Source: Stieleria magnilauensis (GTDB taxonomy: Bacteria > Planctomycetota > Planctomycetia > Pirellulales > Pirellulaceae). From it: a stretch of DNA of 64,000 nt. Positions 1 to 10,343 of the stretch are shown here, one piece after another; the stretch's first letter is position 1; each line of letters starts with the position of its first letter. Below the pieces are notes generated by a model, which was not told the DNA's origin, did no database searches, and worked only from the letters and a program-made list of their open reading frames with translations. The position numbers and the translations under genes were made by a program. The stretch spans positions 8,558,233 through 8,622,232 of the forward strand of contig CP036432.1 in the NCBI GenBank assembly GCA_007753675.1, read 5' to 3'.

Positions 1-1
1 C

Positions 2-3000
2 ATTGAAGACCCCAACGGCAACCGGATCACGCTGCTCTACGATTCCGATGACACGCGTCTGCGACAATTCCCGGCGGCCATCGTCAACGCCGTCGATTTT
101 GATGAAACCACGCTCGATGCCGTCGTCGATTCGTCCGGCAGGGCGCTGTTGTTTGAGTACATCACACAATCCGGCCAAGACGAATTCGGAATCCAACGAA
201 TCTCCCGTGTCAGCGGATTTGATCCGACCTCGATCCGACATGATCTGGAAAAACTGGAACTCACCTATGGCTACGATGACGACGGCAACCTGATCGACGT
301 GACCCGCATCGGTGACACCCCCGATCACAACGACACGCGAACGGAAACGTACACGTACACCATCGGTGTCCCCGACGCCCAGAAGCATAATCTGCTCTCG
401 TACACCGATCCCAACGGCAATCAGACGCGCTACGAGTATTACGAGGACACCGGGTTTGGCGGAATGCCGATCCCCGGTGCAACCGGTTTCTTCGGAGTTT
501 ACCCGTATGAATTCATCAAGCGAATCATCGAACCGGCCGGTCTGACACCGAACGACCAGGGCGAATCCGAAGCCGTCACCGAATTCGCCTATGACATCAC
601 AGCAAAAACGCGAACGGTCAGTGACGCTCGCTCGCCCCGCCGGACGATCGATCCGACGGTGTACACGCTGAACGACTACGGCGCGACCGAGCGGATCGTC
701 GAACCGATGGGCCGGACCACCGAAATGACCTGGTGCCTGCCGGGATCGGCCGACGTCGTGGCTTGTCCGGGAAGCCCCACACGACCGGGAATTGACGTGT
801 TGATGACGTCCAAGACGGATGCCCTGGGGCGGCGAACTGAGTACATTTACGACGATCTGGGCAACCTGATGAAGGAAACGATCGTTTTCGCCGGCGCGGA
901 GACGGAAGATCACATCGATGGCGTGGTCAATTCGCTGGGTGGTTCCCAGTCCAGCGTTTCGACGTCCTACACCTACAACCGCCTGTATAGCAAACAAACC
1001 AGTCGCACCGATGCTGAGGACAACCCGACGACCTTCGTGATCGACCCTGCTAACGGGAATCTGCTGGAAGTCATTGACGCGATGGGGAACTCAACCAAGT
1101 ACGCCTACTCGGACGCCATCGCCTACGACGGAACCTATGGCCCAGGAGACTTGAAATCGATCACCGATCCACGAGGCCGAATCACTCGTTTCGATCGATA
1201 CGACGCGTACGGTAATGTCGTCCAGTCGACCGACGCCGAAGGAAACCAGACCACGTCGATGTACGATGCGCGTAGTCGTTTGCAGCATCAATTCGACACC
1301 TGGGGGCATGATGTCAACTACGGCTACGACGGCCTGGACCGTGTCATCAGCGAGAGCAAGAAAGACAGGTTGCACTCTCTGACGCCGCAAACAGTAGGTT
1401 ACGTCTTTTCGGCCAACGGCGAACTGCTGGAAATGACCGATGGGCTGGGCCAGAAAACGATTCATCGATACGACGGCCGAAATCGGAAGATGGAAACCAT
1501 CGAGTCGGACGTTCAGCAAATTGGCGGCCCCGCACTCAGCTACTCGCAGCGTTTTTTCTATGACGAAAACAGCAATCTGGTCAAAGAGATCGACCCACGC
1601 GGCGTCGAGCGGACGCACATGATCGATGACCTGAACCGGACGACCAAAACGGAAATCACCGACGGTCCTTTGTCTGAATCCGTCGGCAACAACGGTGTGA
1701 TTTCCGAAACCCGATTTGATCTCGTCAACAACGTACTGGCCAAGACAGACCTTCACGGCAACGAGACCACGTTTCGTTACGACGCGCTGTACCGAGTTAC
1801 CGAGACCATTCTGCCGTTCCAAAATGCGGTCATCGAAACCGATTACGATTTGGTCGGCAACAAGATCCGGCAAACCGATGCCAACGGAAACCCAACCACG
1901 TATCTGTACGACGACATCTATCGATTGCGGGTGGAAACCGATGCGCTCGGCAACTCGATCACGCGTGCCTATGACGCCAGCAGCAACGTCGTTCGGCAAA
2001 CGCACGCCAGTGCAGGCACGACGACTTACGAAATTAAATTCGACGACGGGGCGGAAATCAGCGATGGACTCGGGCGACCGACGACCAAGACGGAAACGGT
2101 GTTCAACGGTGATCCGACCGTGCCGGCATCAACGGTGGAGTATGTCACCAGCTACATGTACGACGACACCCGCAATCGTACCGTCGTGACCTCGCCTCGT
2201 GGCAACGACGCTGGCGACCCCGTCGGTGGCAAAACCGAAATCCTGCTCGACGGATTAGATCGCCAGCACCAAATCACCGAAGATTTTGGCGGTCTCAATC
2301 TGGCGACCACCTTCGGCTATGACGCCAACGGCAACCAAACCACCGTCAGGGACCCGCAAAACGGCGATATCGATGTCCGCGTTGTGTACGACGGGATCGG
2401 ACGTCCGATCTTTAAACTCTATCCGCTGTCATTGACCGAAACGTTTAACTACGACGAGAGCGGCAACCTGGTCGAACGAGTGGACCGACGCGGGATCGTT
2501 TTCCGCAACCGCTACGACAACTTGAACCGGCCCCTCGAGCACATTGTTTTTGAATCGATCACCGATCTCGGCGAATTGACGCTGATGCGTTACGAGTACG
2601 ACGACGCGCCGAGCGGGGGAAACGGCCCCTACACCGTGACCGAATTCGACGCCAACGGAAACCGATACGTCAAAACCTACGACAGCCTCGGCCGCATCGA
2701 GCGGATCGATGATCCCGATCCGGGATCGGAAATCGTGATGACTTACGACGGCGTCAACAAATTGACTGAAACGGACAAAAAGAAACAGACCAATACGTTC
2801 CAGTACGACGCACTCAATCGCCCGATCTTGGTGAGCGAATACGACGTCGCTGGCATGATACAGTCCACCCTGACAACTGTGTATCAAGACGATCGATTGC
2901 GCGTCATCAACACCGATCGCCGCGGAATCCAAACCATCAGTCAAAACGACTCGCGTGGGCGGCAGGTCCAACTGTCACGACGCCACGCCGACTTGGCCGC

Positions 3001-5509
3001 GGAATACGGCAGCGAAGAGATTGTTTTGGAAAGCTATCGTTACGACGGCGACAACAACCCAACCCTGTTTATTGATGCTCTTGGCAATCAGACCCAAACG
3101 ATCTACGACGGCGCGGGCCGGTCCACGTCGGTCATCGAAGGGCTTGGATCGACCGTCGCAGCGACCACACGGTTCACCTACGACAACGTGGACAATGTGT
3201 TGACCGTTCAAGACCAGCGAGCGATCGACGGTGGCTGGTTTGACGTCAGCAACACGTATGATGCACTGTACCGCAATGAGACCACGACGAATGGTGAAAA
3301 GGAGACCACTGAATTCGGCTACGACCAGAACAACAATCTGATTCGCGTGACCGAAGCGAAGGGATCCGAATACACGACGACGTATCGCTACGACGAACTG
3401 AACACGCTGATTTCCGTCAACGAACGACGGATCGACGCCAACAATCGCCCCATCGGTGGCGAGACGTACTATCTGTACGACAACAACCGGAACAAGATCG
3501 CGCAGCAAGACGCCAACGGCAATCTGGTGACCTACGCCTACGACGGGTTGAACCGGATGACAGATCTGTACCAGAGCTATTTGCCCGGGCCGCTCGGTCC
3601 CGGTCGACTGGGCGCCGGATTCGACGCCGCCACCGTAGCCGGACCCTCGGCACTGCACTGGAATTTCTCCTACGATTTGAACAGCAATCAGACGCAGGTG
3701 GTCGATGCGATGGGACAGACGGTGGACACGATCTACGACTACCTGGATCGCCCCGACCTGGTCACCTACGGCAATCATTTCGCTGCCGGGCTGGACTACC
3801 AAATGCAAGACGTCGACTACGACTACGACGCCAACAGCAACGTCACCAGCATCATCGAAACCAAACAGGTCGGCGGAAATGAGGTGATCGAGCAGTCACT
3901 ATTCACCTATGACCATTTGGACCGCATGCGAACGCGGGTGACATACAACGGCAAAGACATTGAATACACCTATGACGTTCAGGGCAATCGCCGCAGCATC
4001 AAAGACCCGGACGACTTTACAACTCACTACGACGCTTACGATGCGCGGAACCGATTGACGAACGTCACGACCGAGGCCGGTCCGACGACGTACGAATACT
4101 GGCCGGACAATTTGCTCCAGAAGACGACGTATGCCAATGGCACGATCGCCGATCGCAGCATGGCCGACGCGTATGACCAGGCCGATCGACAGACTCGGAT
4201 CGTCAATCACGGTGGCAACGTAGACGATCCGATTTCCCGGTTCGTCTACACTTACGACGACAACGGCAACCGCGACAGCCAGTCCGAATCACACCGCGAA
4301 ATTCGCGGCGGAGCTGCCGAATCAACCTCCTATGACTACGATTTGCTGAATCGACTGACCGACGTCAGCTATGGTGTCGGCGGAATCAACGGCCGGACCG
4401 AATACACGTACGCCGCCAACGGCAACCGATTGACCGAGATCGGTGTCGATCCCGTGGATGCGACGACACAGATCGTCCGCAAGTATCACTACGACCGCAT
4501 CAACCGTTTATGGGCGATCGAAAACGGAATCGACAAGGCCCAAAGCATCGCCTACGCCTACGACGACAACGGCAATCGGACCGACAAATCGATCGGTGAA
4601 GTCGTGGTGACCAAGACGAACGCCGACAATCCGATTGTGGCAGTGCTCTCCCCGAGCGCCAGCTACGCGTACGACTATGGAGTACGAGATGAGTTGCTGT
4701 CCACCGTTGACGTCGCCACGGGGTTGCCGGTTCGATTCGACTACGACCACGCCCGTATGCGAGTCAAAAAGATTACGTCGGACCTGGACGATGACACGCG
4801 GTTTTACACGACCCACTATGTGTACGACGATTCGGCGACGCTGCTGGAATACAACGAAAGCGGCGACACGACGATCAAATACAATTACGCCTACGAGTTG
4901 TTGTCACTGGTCGAAGTCCATCCGGCCGGCAGTACCAACGCCGCCGATCGCTCCAGCCAATTCTACTTGCGCGACGGGCTGGGCAGCACGTCCGACCTGA
5001 CCAACGAATCCGGCGCGGTCCAGCGCACCTACATGTACGACGCCTGGGGCGACCTCCGCCAGCGCGATGCAACCGGCACCCCCTTGTCCTTCGGTTTTTC
5101 CGCCAACCCCAAGCAATACACCGGCCATTACAAAGACAACGAAACCGACCTGCACTACTTCAAAGCCAGGTACTACGACGACGACATCGGATTTTTCATC
5201 ACGCAAGATCTCTACCACGGAGAGGTCAATACACCACCGAGCTTGCACCGGTATTTGTATGCGTATGCGAATCCGGTAAGGTTCGTCGACGGGCTTGGTT
5301 ATGCTTCAGTCGACCGAAATACACTAGATTCACTGCGGGCAACGCTTGGCAGGATGCTTCCATACAAAGAGCAAAGCGCGATGGGGGCGGTCCGCAATTC
5401 TGCCAATCGTCTCCTGACGGAGTTTGAACATGTTATACCTAAGGGACTAGTAAAGATTGCCCTTGGAGATTCGGCCAATGACACAGCACGACGATCGCAC
5501 CAAAATTAG
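2..5509 (+). CDS. RHS/YD-repeat protein, 5' partial and cut at its 3' end by an IS
   Basis: The frame is open from base 2 with no start in the window, so the gene begins upstream; about 1,835 codons are visible. Dozens of YD repeats (YDxxGNxxxxxxD type) run to about 5.1 kb. They are followed by the classic RHS core end, TGHYKDNETDLHYFKARYY, at about 5120-5176, and then LYAYANPVRFVDGLG. RHS cores form a large beta-cage shell around a variable C-terminal domain, often a toxin, and are secreted or surface-exposed. About 75 residues of unrelated, lower-GC tail containing EFEHVIP follow the core. The stop TAG at 5507-5509 lies in the end of an ISAs1-family insertion, so the present C-terminus is artificial. 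The likely continuation lies beyond the IS, from 6672 onward. The repeat family is certain; the identity of the C-terminal effector is not. Confidence 0.9.
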   Translation: MEDPNGNRITLLYDSDDTRLRQFPAAIVNAVDFDETTLDAVVDSSGRALLFEYITQSGQDEFGIQRISRVSGFDPTSIRHDLEKLELTYGYDDDGNLIDVTRIGDTPDHNDTRTETYTYTIGVPDAQKHNLLSYTDPNGNQTRYEYYEDTGFGGMPIPGATGFFGVYPYEFIKRIIEPAGLTPNDQGESEAVTEFAYDITAKTRTVSDARSPRRTIDPTVYTLNDYGATERIVEPMGRTTEMTWCLPGSADVVACPGSPTRPGIDVLMTSKTDALGRRTEYIYDDLGNLMKETIVFAGAETEDHIDGVVNSLGGSQSSVSTSYTYNRLYSKQTSRTDAEDNPTTFVIDPANGNLLEVIDAMGNSTKYAYSDAIAYDGTYGPGDLKSITDPRGRITRFDRYDAYGNVVQSTDAEGNQTTSMYDARSRLQHQFDTWGHDVNYGYDGLDRVISESKKDRLHSLTPQTVGYVFSANGELLEMTDGLGQKTIHRYDGRNRKMETIESDVQQIGGPALSYSQRFFYDENSNLVKEIDPRGVERTHMIDDLNRTTKTEITDGPLSESVGNNGVISETRFDLVNNVLAKTDLHGNETTFRYDALYRVTETILPFQNAVIETDYDLVGNKIRQTDANGNPTTYLYDDIYRLRVETDALGNSITRAYDASSNVVRQTHASAGTTTYEIKFDDGAEISDGLGRPTTKTETVFNGDPTVPASTVEYVTSYMYDDTRNRTVVTSPRGNDAGDPVGGKTEILLDGLDRQHQITEDFGGLNLATTFGYDANGNQTTVRDPQNGDIDVRVVYDGIGRPIFKLYPLSLTETFNYDESGNLVERVDRRGIVFRNRYDNLNRPLEHIVFESITDLGELTLMRYEYDDAPSGGNGPYTVTEFDANGNRYVKTYDSLGRIERIDDPDPGSEIVMTYDGVNKLTETDKKKQTNTFQYDALNRPILVSEYDVAGMIQSTLTTVYQDDRLRVINTDRRGIQTISQNDSRGRQVQLSRRHADLAAEYGSEEIVLESYRYDGDNNPTLFIDALGNQTQTIYDGAGRSTSVIEGLGSTVAATTRFTYDNVDNVLTVQDQRAIDGGWFDVSNTYDALYRNETTTNGEKETTEFGYDQNNNLIRVTEAKGSEYTTTYRYDELNTLISVNERRIDANNRPIGGETYYLYDNNRNKIAQQDANGNLVTYAYDGLNRMTDLYQSYLPGPLGPGRLGAGFDAATVAGPSALHWNFSYDLNSNQTQVVDAMGQTVDTIYDYLDRPDLVTYGNHFAAGLDYQMQDVDYDYDANSNVTSIIETKQVGGNEVIEQSLFTYDHLDRMRTRVTYNGKDIEYTYDVQGNRRSIKDPDDFTTHYDAYDARNRLTNVTTEAGPTTYEYWPDNLLQKTTYANGTIADRSMADAYDQADRQTRIVNHGGNVDDPISRFVYTYDDNGNRDSQSESHREIRGGAAESTSYDYDLLNRLTDVSYGVGGINGRTEYTYAANGNRLTEIGVDPVDATTQIVRKYHYDRINRLWAIENGIDKAQSIAYAYDDNGNRTDKSIGEVVVTKTNADNPIVAVLSPSASYAYDYGVRDELLSTVDVATGLPVRFDYDHARMRVKKITSDLDDDTRFYTTHYVYDDSATLLEYNESGDTTIKYNYAYELLSLVEVHPAGSTNAADRSSQFYLRDGLGSTSDLTNESGAVQRTYMYDAWGDLRQRDATGTPLSFGFSANPKQYTGHYKDNETDLHYFKARYYDDDIGFFITQDLYHGEVNTPPSLHRYLYAYANPVRFVDGLGYASVDRNTLDSLRATLGRMLPYKEQSAMGAVRNSANRLLTEFEHVIPKGLVKIALGDSANDTARRSHQN

Positions 5510-6680
5510 GCTGCAAACAGGAGTTTCTCGAGGAATTCGCTGTTCCAGCCAGCGATTTTTCGCTTCCGCCTGAGGCTCTTATTCCGAGTGTCTCGCTTGA
5601 GAAGCGTCGTCACAAACCGACGAGCAAAGCTCATGTTCGATGTCGCGTTCTTGGTTCGGAGCCGACTGGAGTCCTCATGAAACACGACATCGAGGACCCA
5701 GTGCATGCTCTCTATACTCCAATGGCTACGAGCACAATTTGAGAATTCATGCACCCGCGCCGGTCGGCTCGAAATGTAGTAGCGAACATCGCTTGATTGC
5801 CGGTCACCACGAGTCGTGCAAGTATTCGCTTGGCAGATACTTTTTGCTCCTTTCCACTGGTCGGTCAGTTCGCGAAGTGCTTTTGGAATTGGGCAGGTCG
5901 CATAGAAGCGTTCCTCTTCACGCGCGGCCTGCTTTCCTGTGGTCGTCATTGCCCGAACACCGTGGGCTGTGAGCCCATCGTTATGGGCCATCTCAAAGTG
6001 ATCGGCGATGGCAGCACAGAGCTTGGGATGGTTGTCTTTGACAGCGAACAGATAGTCGCCACCTCCCTCGACGATCTTTTCAGCAATCGACTTTTGGCAT
6101 CCCATGGCATCGAGCGTCACGATCGAATTGCGTAAGTCGATTAGATCGAGCAATTCGGGAATTGCCGTGATTTCGTTGGACTTTGAGTCGACCTCGGTTT
6201 GCCCAAGCGTGACACCATTTGCGGTCGCCCAGGCACTGACGATATGAATCGCATCAGATTTCTCCGCATCGGTATAGGATCCGCGCACCGTCTTGCCATC
6301 GATCGCAACGTGAACGGGACGATTGTCGTCCTTGCTGGCGTGATCCCAATTAATCTCGCAGAGATGAGCGTGCCATTGAAGCAGCGCCTTCTGAAACTCG
6401 GCTGGTTTGATCAGGGACAACACTCGCGTGATGGTATCGTGAGACGGAATGCCGGCATCAAAGTCGGCGAATTTGGATAGCCAATCCAGTTTCTCACCAC
6501 CGAAGCTTTCGATCTCATCAGGTCCGTCCGCGCCTGCGATGACCGCCGAGACAACCAAAAACAGAATCGAGTTAAGTGGATGGATTGTCCGGCCTGCGAC
6601 TCGCGGGTCGCCGACCTGATCAAAACACTCGTGAAACACATCGATTTGGGAAGCCATTGCCATCTCCATAACAGGGCAGT
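5500..6680 (-). mobile_element. ISAs1-family insertion sequence, boundaries approximate
   Basis: One complete ISAs1-type transposase gene sits between the RHS core and its probable downstream portion, leaving both as truncated frames. I could not fix the ends. A weak inverted similarity exists between 5457-5480 (TGCCCT...GGAGAT...CAATG) and the complement of about 6650-6680, but no convincing 8-10 bp target duplication is visible. The limits given only enclose the transposase and its immediate flanks. Confidence 0.6.
5506..6669 (-). CDS. ISAs1-family transposase
   Basis: The 387-residue DDE transposase is full length for the ISAs1 (H-repeat) family and shows no frameshift. Catalytic-site motifs are visible in order: HVAIDGKTVRGS (first Asp), IVTLDAMGCQ (second Asp) and the C-terminal HWSIESMHWVLDVVFHED region (Glu). 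The N-terminal FDQVGDPRVAGRTIHPLNSILFL part is the typical DUF4338/DDE_Tnp_ISAs1 lead. An internal Met at residue 6 (MASQID) could be the true start. The gene lies antisense to the RHS locus it interrupts. Its stop codon overlaps the premature stop of the RHS frame, showing that the IS supplies the truncation. Confidence 0.93.
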   Translation of the reverse strand: MEMAMASQIDVFHECFDQVGDPRVAGRTIHPLNSILFLVVSAVIAGADGPDEIESFGGEKLDWLSKFADFDAGIPSHDTITRVLSLIKPAEFQKALLQWHAHLCEINWDHASKDDNRPVHVAIDGKTVRGSYTDAEKSDAIHIVSAWATANGVTLGQTEVDSKSNEITAIPELLDLIDLRNSIVTLDAMGCQKSIAEKIVEGGGDYLFAVKDNHPKLCAAIADHFEMAHNDGLTAHGVRAMTTTGKQAAREEERFYATCPIPKALRELTDQWKGAKSICQANTCTTRGDRQSSDVRYYISSRPARVHEFSNCARSHWSIESMHWVLDVVFHEDSSRLRTKNATSNMSFARRFVTTLLKRDTRNKSLRRKRKIAGWNSEFLEKLLFAA

Positions 6681-6704
6681 GAAAAACCAGTCTGGCTGAA
6701 TTTA

Positions 6705-9700
6705 TTGGCAGAGGGGTTCACTGAGGCAAGGCTTCGACGAATACTGAAACCAGATTTTGGTGCGATCGTCGTGAATGACACAGTAGGATTTACGACACGT
6801 GGGAATGCGATTAAAAGAATAGAGAACTGGTACAAACGCACGACAACACTTGCTATTTCAAAGCGTGCAGCCGACTTTAAGACGAACAATGCCATTCAAA
6901 CTGGCGACAAGGCGGTTATTGCTCAGGCGAAAGTTGCATCCAGTAATGGAACTGGCGTAAACGTTGTTGATGACCTGTTTCTTAACTCCATTGAGCGGAC
7001 GAACGTCGCGTTGCGTGCGACAAACGCGTCTGTGCAATCCGGTAAGGTGACGACCACTGCGTTGGACAGTCTTGGTGACCTGATGGGGATTCATAACAAC
7101 GTCGATTTGGGAGTGACAGATCGAGACCTCGCGCGGGCGTTGAGCTCCTGGGACGATTTCGATGATGTTACTAAGGGGCCTATTTCAAAGGTGTCGCCAG
7201 ATCTCACCTTGAAAATGTATGATCCAGCTGATGAGCTGATCGAAAGCCTCGGGAAAATCGGCAAATCAGCGAAAGTCGTTGAAGAATCATCAGTGAGTGG
7301 ATTTGGTCGTGCTTTCTCCGCTATTGGGACCATTGCGTCTTTGGCTGGCGCAGCTGTGAGTGGCTATCAAATTGGGTCTGGAATCGATGACATTTCGCAA
7401 GGGAACTACGGGACTGGGATAACTAGTGTTTTATCTGGCGGTGTGTCTCTTGGACTCGATTTGGCAGTGACGTCGGCAGTTGCGGCTGGTGAGTTGACTG
7501 CCGGCGCTGTAGCGCTGCCAGTTGTCCTGGCAGGTGCGGGACTGTATCTCGCAGATGAAACGGTCAGCGCAGCAGCCAAAGGGGAAGATACTCCTTTAGA
7601 GGTTGCTGACGAATTCTACGGTACACACTTTAGCGATATCCATGGATGGGCGACCGGCGTCTATGGAGAAAATTCAATTTCGACAGCGTACAAGTACTAT
7701 TTTGGTGAGGACACAAATCAACGTGGTACAGTAGTCGGAGTAAGCCGAACGCGACCTGTCACCAGCGAGGAATTGAAGACTACTTTGAGTGCCGCGATAT
7801 CAAATGTGTTGAACGACATATCGCTGAATCATTCGGACTCATTTAGTGTGGTGTTTGCAGATCTTCCCGGTAACCTATTGGCAAATGCGATTCCTGACTC
7901 TGCGAGTGCAAATCATGCATTGAGCACTTCAACGATTCTGGTGGATGAAGATGCAGCCGGAATAGGTTGGTCCACCGAATTAGAGGATCCAAAACCTTCG
8001 CAATACGATCTGTTAACGGTCTTGAAACATGAGCTCGGCCACTTGCTCGGGAGGCGGCATGTGACTGGGGATGATCTTATGGGGGAATATCTGTCGCCGG
8101 GCGAGCGACGCATGGAAGATGATGGTAGCACTTCAATGAGACAGCTTGGTTCGATCTATGGATCTGGCGACGAAATTCTGGAGAAAGACGATTATAGGGT
8201 TAAAAGGTTTTCAGTTTCGTCGCGTATGCCAGTGACGCACACGTCTACATGGAATGCTAACGACGCACGTGTCAGCCAGGTAGCGATTGGTGCGTTTGCA
8301 GAAGTCGCTGATCCGATAATACTTGGCGAAGCGATTGGGGCACGGAGCCGATTTGTTGAATTGAATTCCGTTCCTGCGAACGCAGACGCCCTAGTGTTCT
8401 CAGTTTCCGATATCGGTTTATTTCAGTCTCCATTGGTTCCCCAGGATGCATTTGAGGTTGCTTTGTTTGATTTATCAACTGGACTTCCAGAGCGCACTGT
8501 CAATGCACTTCTATTAGCCGATGCGTTGTTAAATGTGCAATCTGACGGTGCGTTGTTTGCTGCGTCTGGAGTGCAGGGAGTAGATAAAGCTGCACTGCAA
8601 TTCGATTCCTTTTCGCTACCCACGACCGTGTCCATTGACATTAGTTCCATTCCTGTTGGCACGGAACTGTTGTTGTCCTTTGACTTACTGGGTTTCGGCG
8701 AAGCCGATAGCTCGGTCACGATCAGCGACATTCGCTTTGTGACGGAGACGCCGGTCGGTGAGGTCGTCGGTCGGCAGTTGTTTTACAACCATTCTCAGTT
8801 CGATGGGTTTGATGCCGCGGCCGACGCGTCGGATGATCTGGCGGTCGCTCCGGATAAGCTGCCGCTGGCCGCAGACCAATTGGCGAGCTTCGAGAATGTC
8901 TCGAACTATTGGCGGGGGATCAACGGGATCTTCGTCGATGTCGACAACTTGCCCGGCACCCCAACGGCCGACGATTTTGTGTTCCGGATCGGAAACGACA
9001 GCGACTTGGCGACGTGGTCGACCGCGCCGGCACCTAGCGAAGTCACCGTACGCAGTGGTGCGGGCGCAGCGGGATCGGATCGCATCAGCATCACCTGGCC
9101 ACATCAGGCGATCGCCAACAAATGGCTGGAAGTCCGCATGCTCGCCAACGAGCGGACGGGGCTGGCAGCGGACGACGTGTTCTATTGGGGCAGCGCGGTC
9201 GCCGACACCGGCGACTCCGCCTTCAATACCTTCGTCAACTCCAGTGATGTCAGCCGCATCGAAGCCGGTTTCCGAGATAGTTCCGATCCCGCGCCGCTGA
9301 CGGACGCCATGGATCTGAACCGCGACAGGATCGTCGATACGACCGATGTGATGATCGCACAGGCCAACCGAACCAGCTTTCTCCGAGACCTGAACATCAT
9401 CCGACCAGGCGATTTGAGTTTCAACTACGACGTCAATGAAAGTGGTACGGTGTCGCCACGGGACGCATTGCCGATCCTTAATCATCTGGCTCTCGTTGCA
9501 GAGAATCCGCCCATCGTGGATCCGCCCGCTGCAGAACCACCGGACGACGACCGGATGGGCGTCGACGCCGTGCTGACGCAGCGAGACTACCTGGACACCT
9601 ACGACGTCGACGGCAAGGGCACCTTGTCACCGTTGGACGCGCTGCTCGTCATCAACCGCGTCGCACTCGACGAGGAATCGGAAGAATCGACCGCCGCGGT

Positions 9701-9740
9701 GGACGAATCATTGAGGCAACTGATGGTCGAAGACTTTTAG
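6705..9740 (+). CDS. Metzincin-motif, dockerin-tailed protein; probable 3' part of the IS-split RHS gene
   Basis: The frame is open from 6672, just after an in-frame TAA, and its first usable start is TTG at 6705; no proper start region is seen. This suggests a severed 3' portion of the RHS gene rather than an independent gene. Hydrophobic Gly/Ala-rich stretches lie at residues about 203-286. A perfect metzincin zinc motif, HELGHLLGRRH (HExxHxxGxxH), is at residues 442-452, followed by DDLMGEYLSPGERR, as in matrixin-like modules of planctomycetes. Dockerin/EF-hand-like segments follow at about 870, 908 (YDVNESGTVSPRDALPILNHL-like) and 966 (YDVDGKGTLSPLDALLVI). Base composition is clearly lower in GC up to about 8730, then switches to the GC-rich style of the neighbours. 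A secreted or surface metalloprotease effector is plausible. Whether it is still expressed is unknown. Confidence 0.7.
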   Translation: MAEGFTEARLRRILKPDFGAIVVNDTVGFTTRGNAIKRIENWYKRTTTLAISKRAADFKTNNAIQTGDKAVIAQAKVASSNGTGVNVVDDLFLNSIERTNVALRATNASVQSGKVTTTALDSLGDLMGIHNNVDLGVTDRDLARALSSWDDFDDVTKGPISKVSPDLTLKMYDPADELIESLGKIGKSAKVVEESSVSGFGRAFSAIGTIASLAGAAVSGYQIGSGIDDISQGNYGTGITSVLSGGVSLGLDLAVTSAVAAGELTAGAVALPVVLAGAGLYLADETVSAAAKGEDTPLEVADEFYGTHFSDIHGWATGVYGENSISTAYKYYFGEDTNQRGTVVGVSRTRPVTSEELKTTLSAAISNVLNDISLNHSDSFSVVFADLPGNLLANAIPDSASANHALSTSTILVDEDAAGIGWSTELEDPKPSQYDLLTVLKHELGHLLGRRHVTGDDLMGEYLSPGERRMEDDGSTSMRQLGSIYGSGDEILEKDDYRVKRFSVSSRMPVTHTSTWNANDARVSQVAIGAFAEVADPIILGEAIGARSRFVELNSVPANADALVFSVSDIGLFQSPLVPQDAFEVALFDLSTGLPERTVNALLLADALLNVQSDGALFAASGVQGVDKAALQFDSFSLPTTVSIDISSIPVGTELLLSFDLLGFGEADSSVTISDIRFVTETPVGEVVGRQLFYNHSQFDGFDAAADASDDLAVAPDKLPLAADQLASFENVSNYWRGINGIFVDVDNLPGTPTADDFVFRIGNDSDLATWSTAPAPSEVTVRSGAGAAGSDRISITWPHQAIANKWLEVRMLANERTGLAADDVFYWGSAVADTGDSAFNTFVNSSDVSRIEAGFRDSSDPAPLTDAMDLNRDRIVDTTDVMIAQANRTSFLRDLNIIRPGDLSFNYDVNESGTVSPRDALPILNHLALVAENPPIVDPPAAEPPDDDRMGVDAVLTQRDYLDTYDVDGKGTLSPLDALLVINRVALDEESEESTAAVDESLRQLMVEDF

Positions 9741-10343
9741 CGGCCACATGACCGACCGTTGCCGGGGGTAACTTATGGGGGCGCAGCCTGACGCCAGCGA
9801 AGTGTTTGCGGTATTGCACGGGAAACGTCGGCCATCAGGTGTTGCGTCCACTCAATGGCAGGCTAACTTGAGCAGCATCAGGCTACGCTGTGAAGCATTT
9901 TTGTTAGCGGCAGGGCGCGAGCCCTCCGGTCTTCGACGGTGTTTCCAAGCTGAAACCGGACGGCTCGCGCCGTTCCGCTACGACCCCCAGCGGCAAAGTA
10001 AGTGTCATTGGGCGCGAGCCCTACAGTGTTTCGTGAACGATGAGGGACCGGAGGGCTTGCGCCCAATACCGCTCAATCGACATTGAGGGGCGCCCGGACG
10101 CTGGCGCGAACCGGCTGATATCAATTGATAATCAGCCGTTTGGCGCGAGCCTACGGGCCCTTCGCTGGTCAATACCTTGTCGATTGAGCGGTATTGGGCT
10201 TGCGCCCTGCCGCTAACACCTCGTAAAACGCAGGGAATAAAAGCTTCACAGCATAGAACGTCCGAGCTGCGCGTTGGCGTGAAAATCTGCGCCGGCGGGT
10301 TGTTCCTCCACCACCGACACGCGTTCAACGAAAACCTCTCAAA
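9741..10343. repeat. Intergenic cluster of REP-like inverted repeats
   Basis: No gene is convincing in these 603 bases. The gap carries repeated GC-rich palindromic words: GGGCGCGAGCCCTCCGGT at about 9913, ACCGGACGGCTCGCGCCG at about 9956, GGGCGCGAGCCC at about 10010, and a longer unit at 10045-10081 ending CCAATACCGCTCAATCGAC. The complement of that unit occurs at 10180-10208. The same unit reappears at 59061-59097, 49 kb away. This is what an interspersed REP-type intergenic repeat looks like. It may also serve as terminator or promoter spacing before the FG-GAP gene. Confidence 0.65.

Noticed and set aside
9775..10086. 103-codon frame between the dockerin-tailed protein and the FG-GAP gene
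   Set aside because: It is built from REP-like palindromic repeats and has no ribosome binding site or conserved look.
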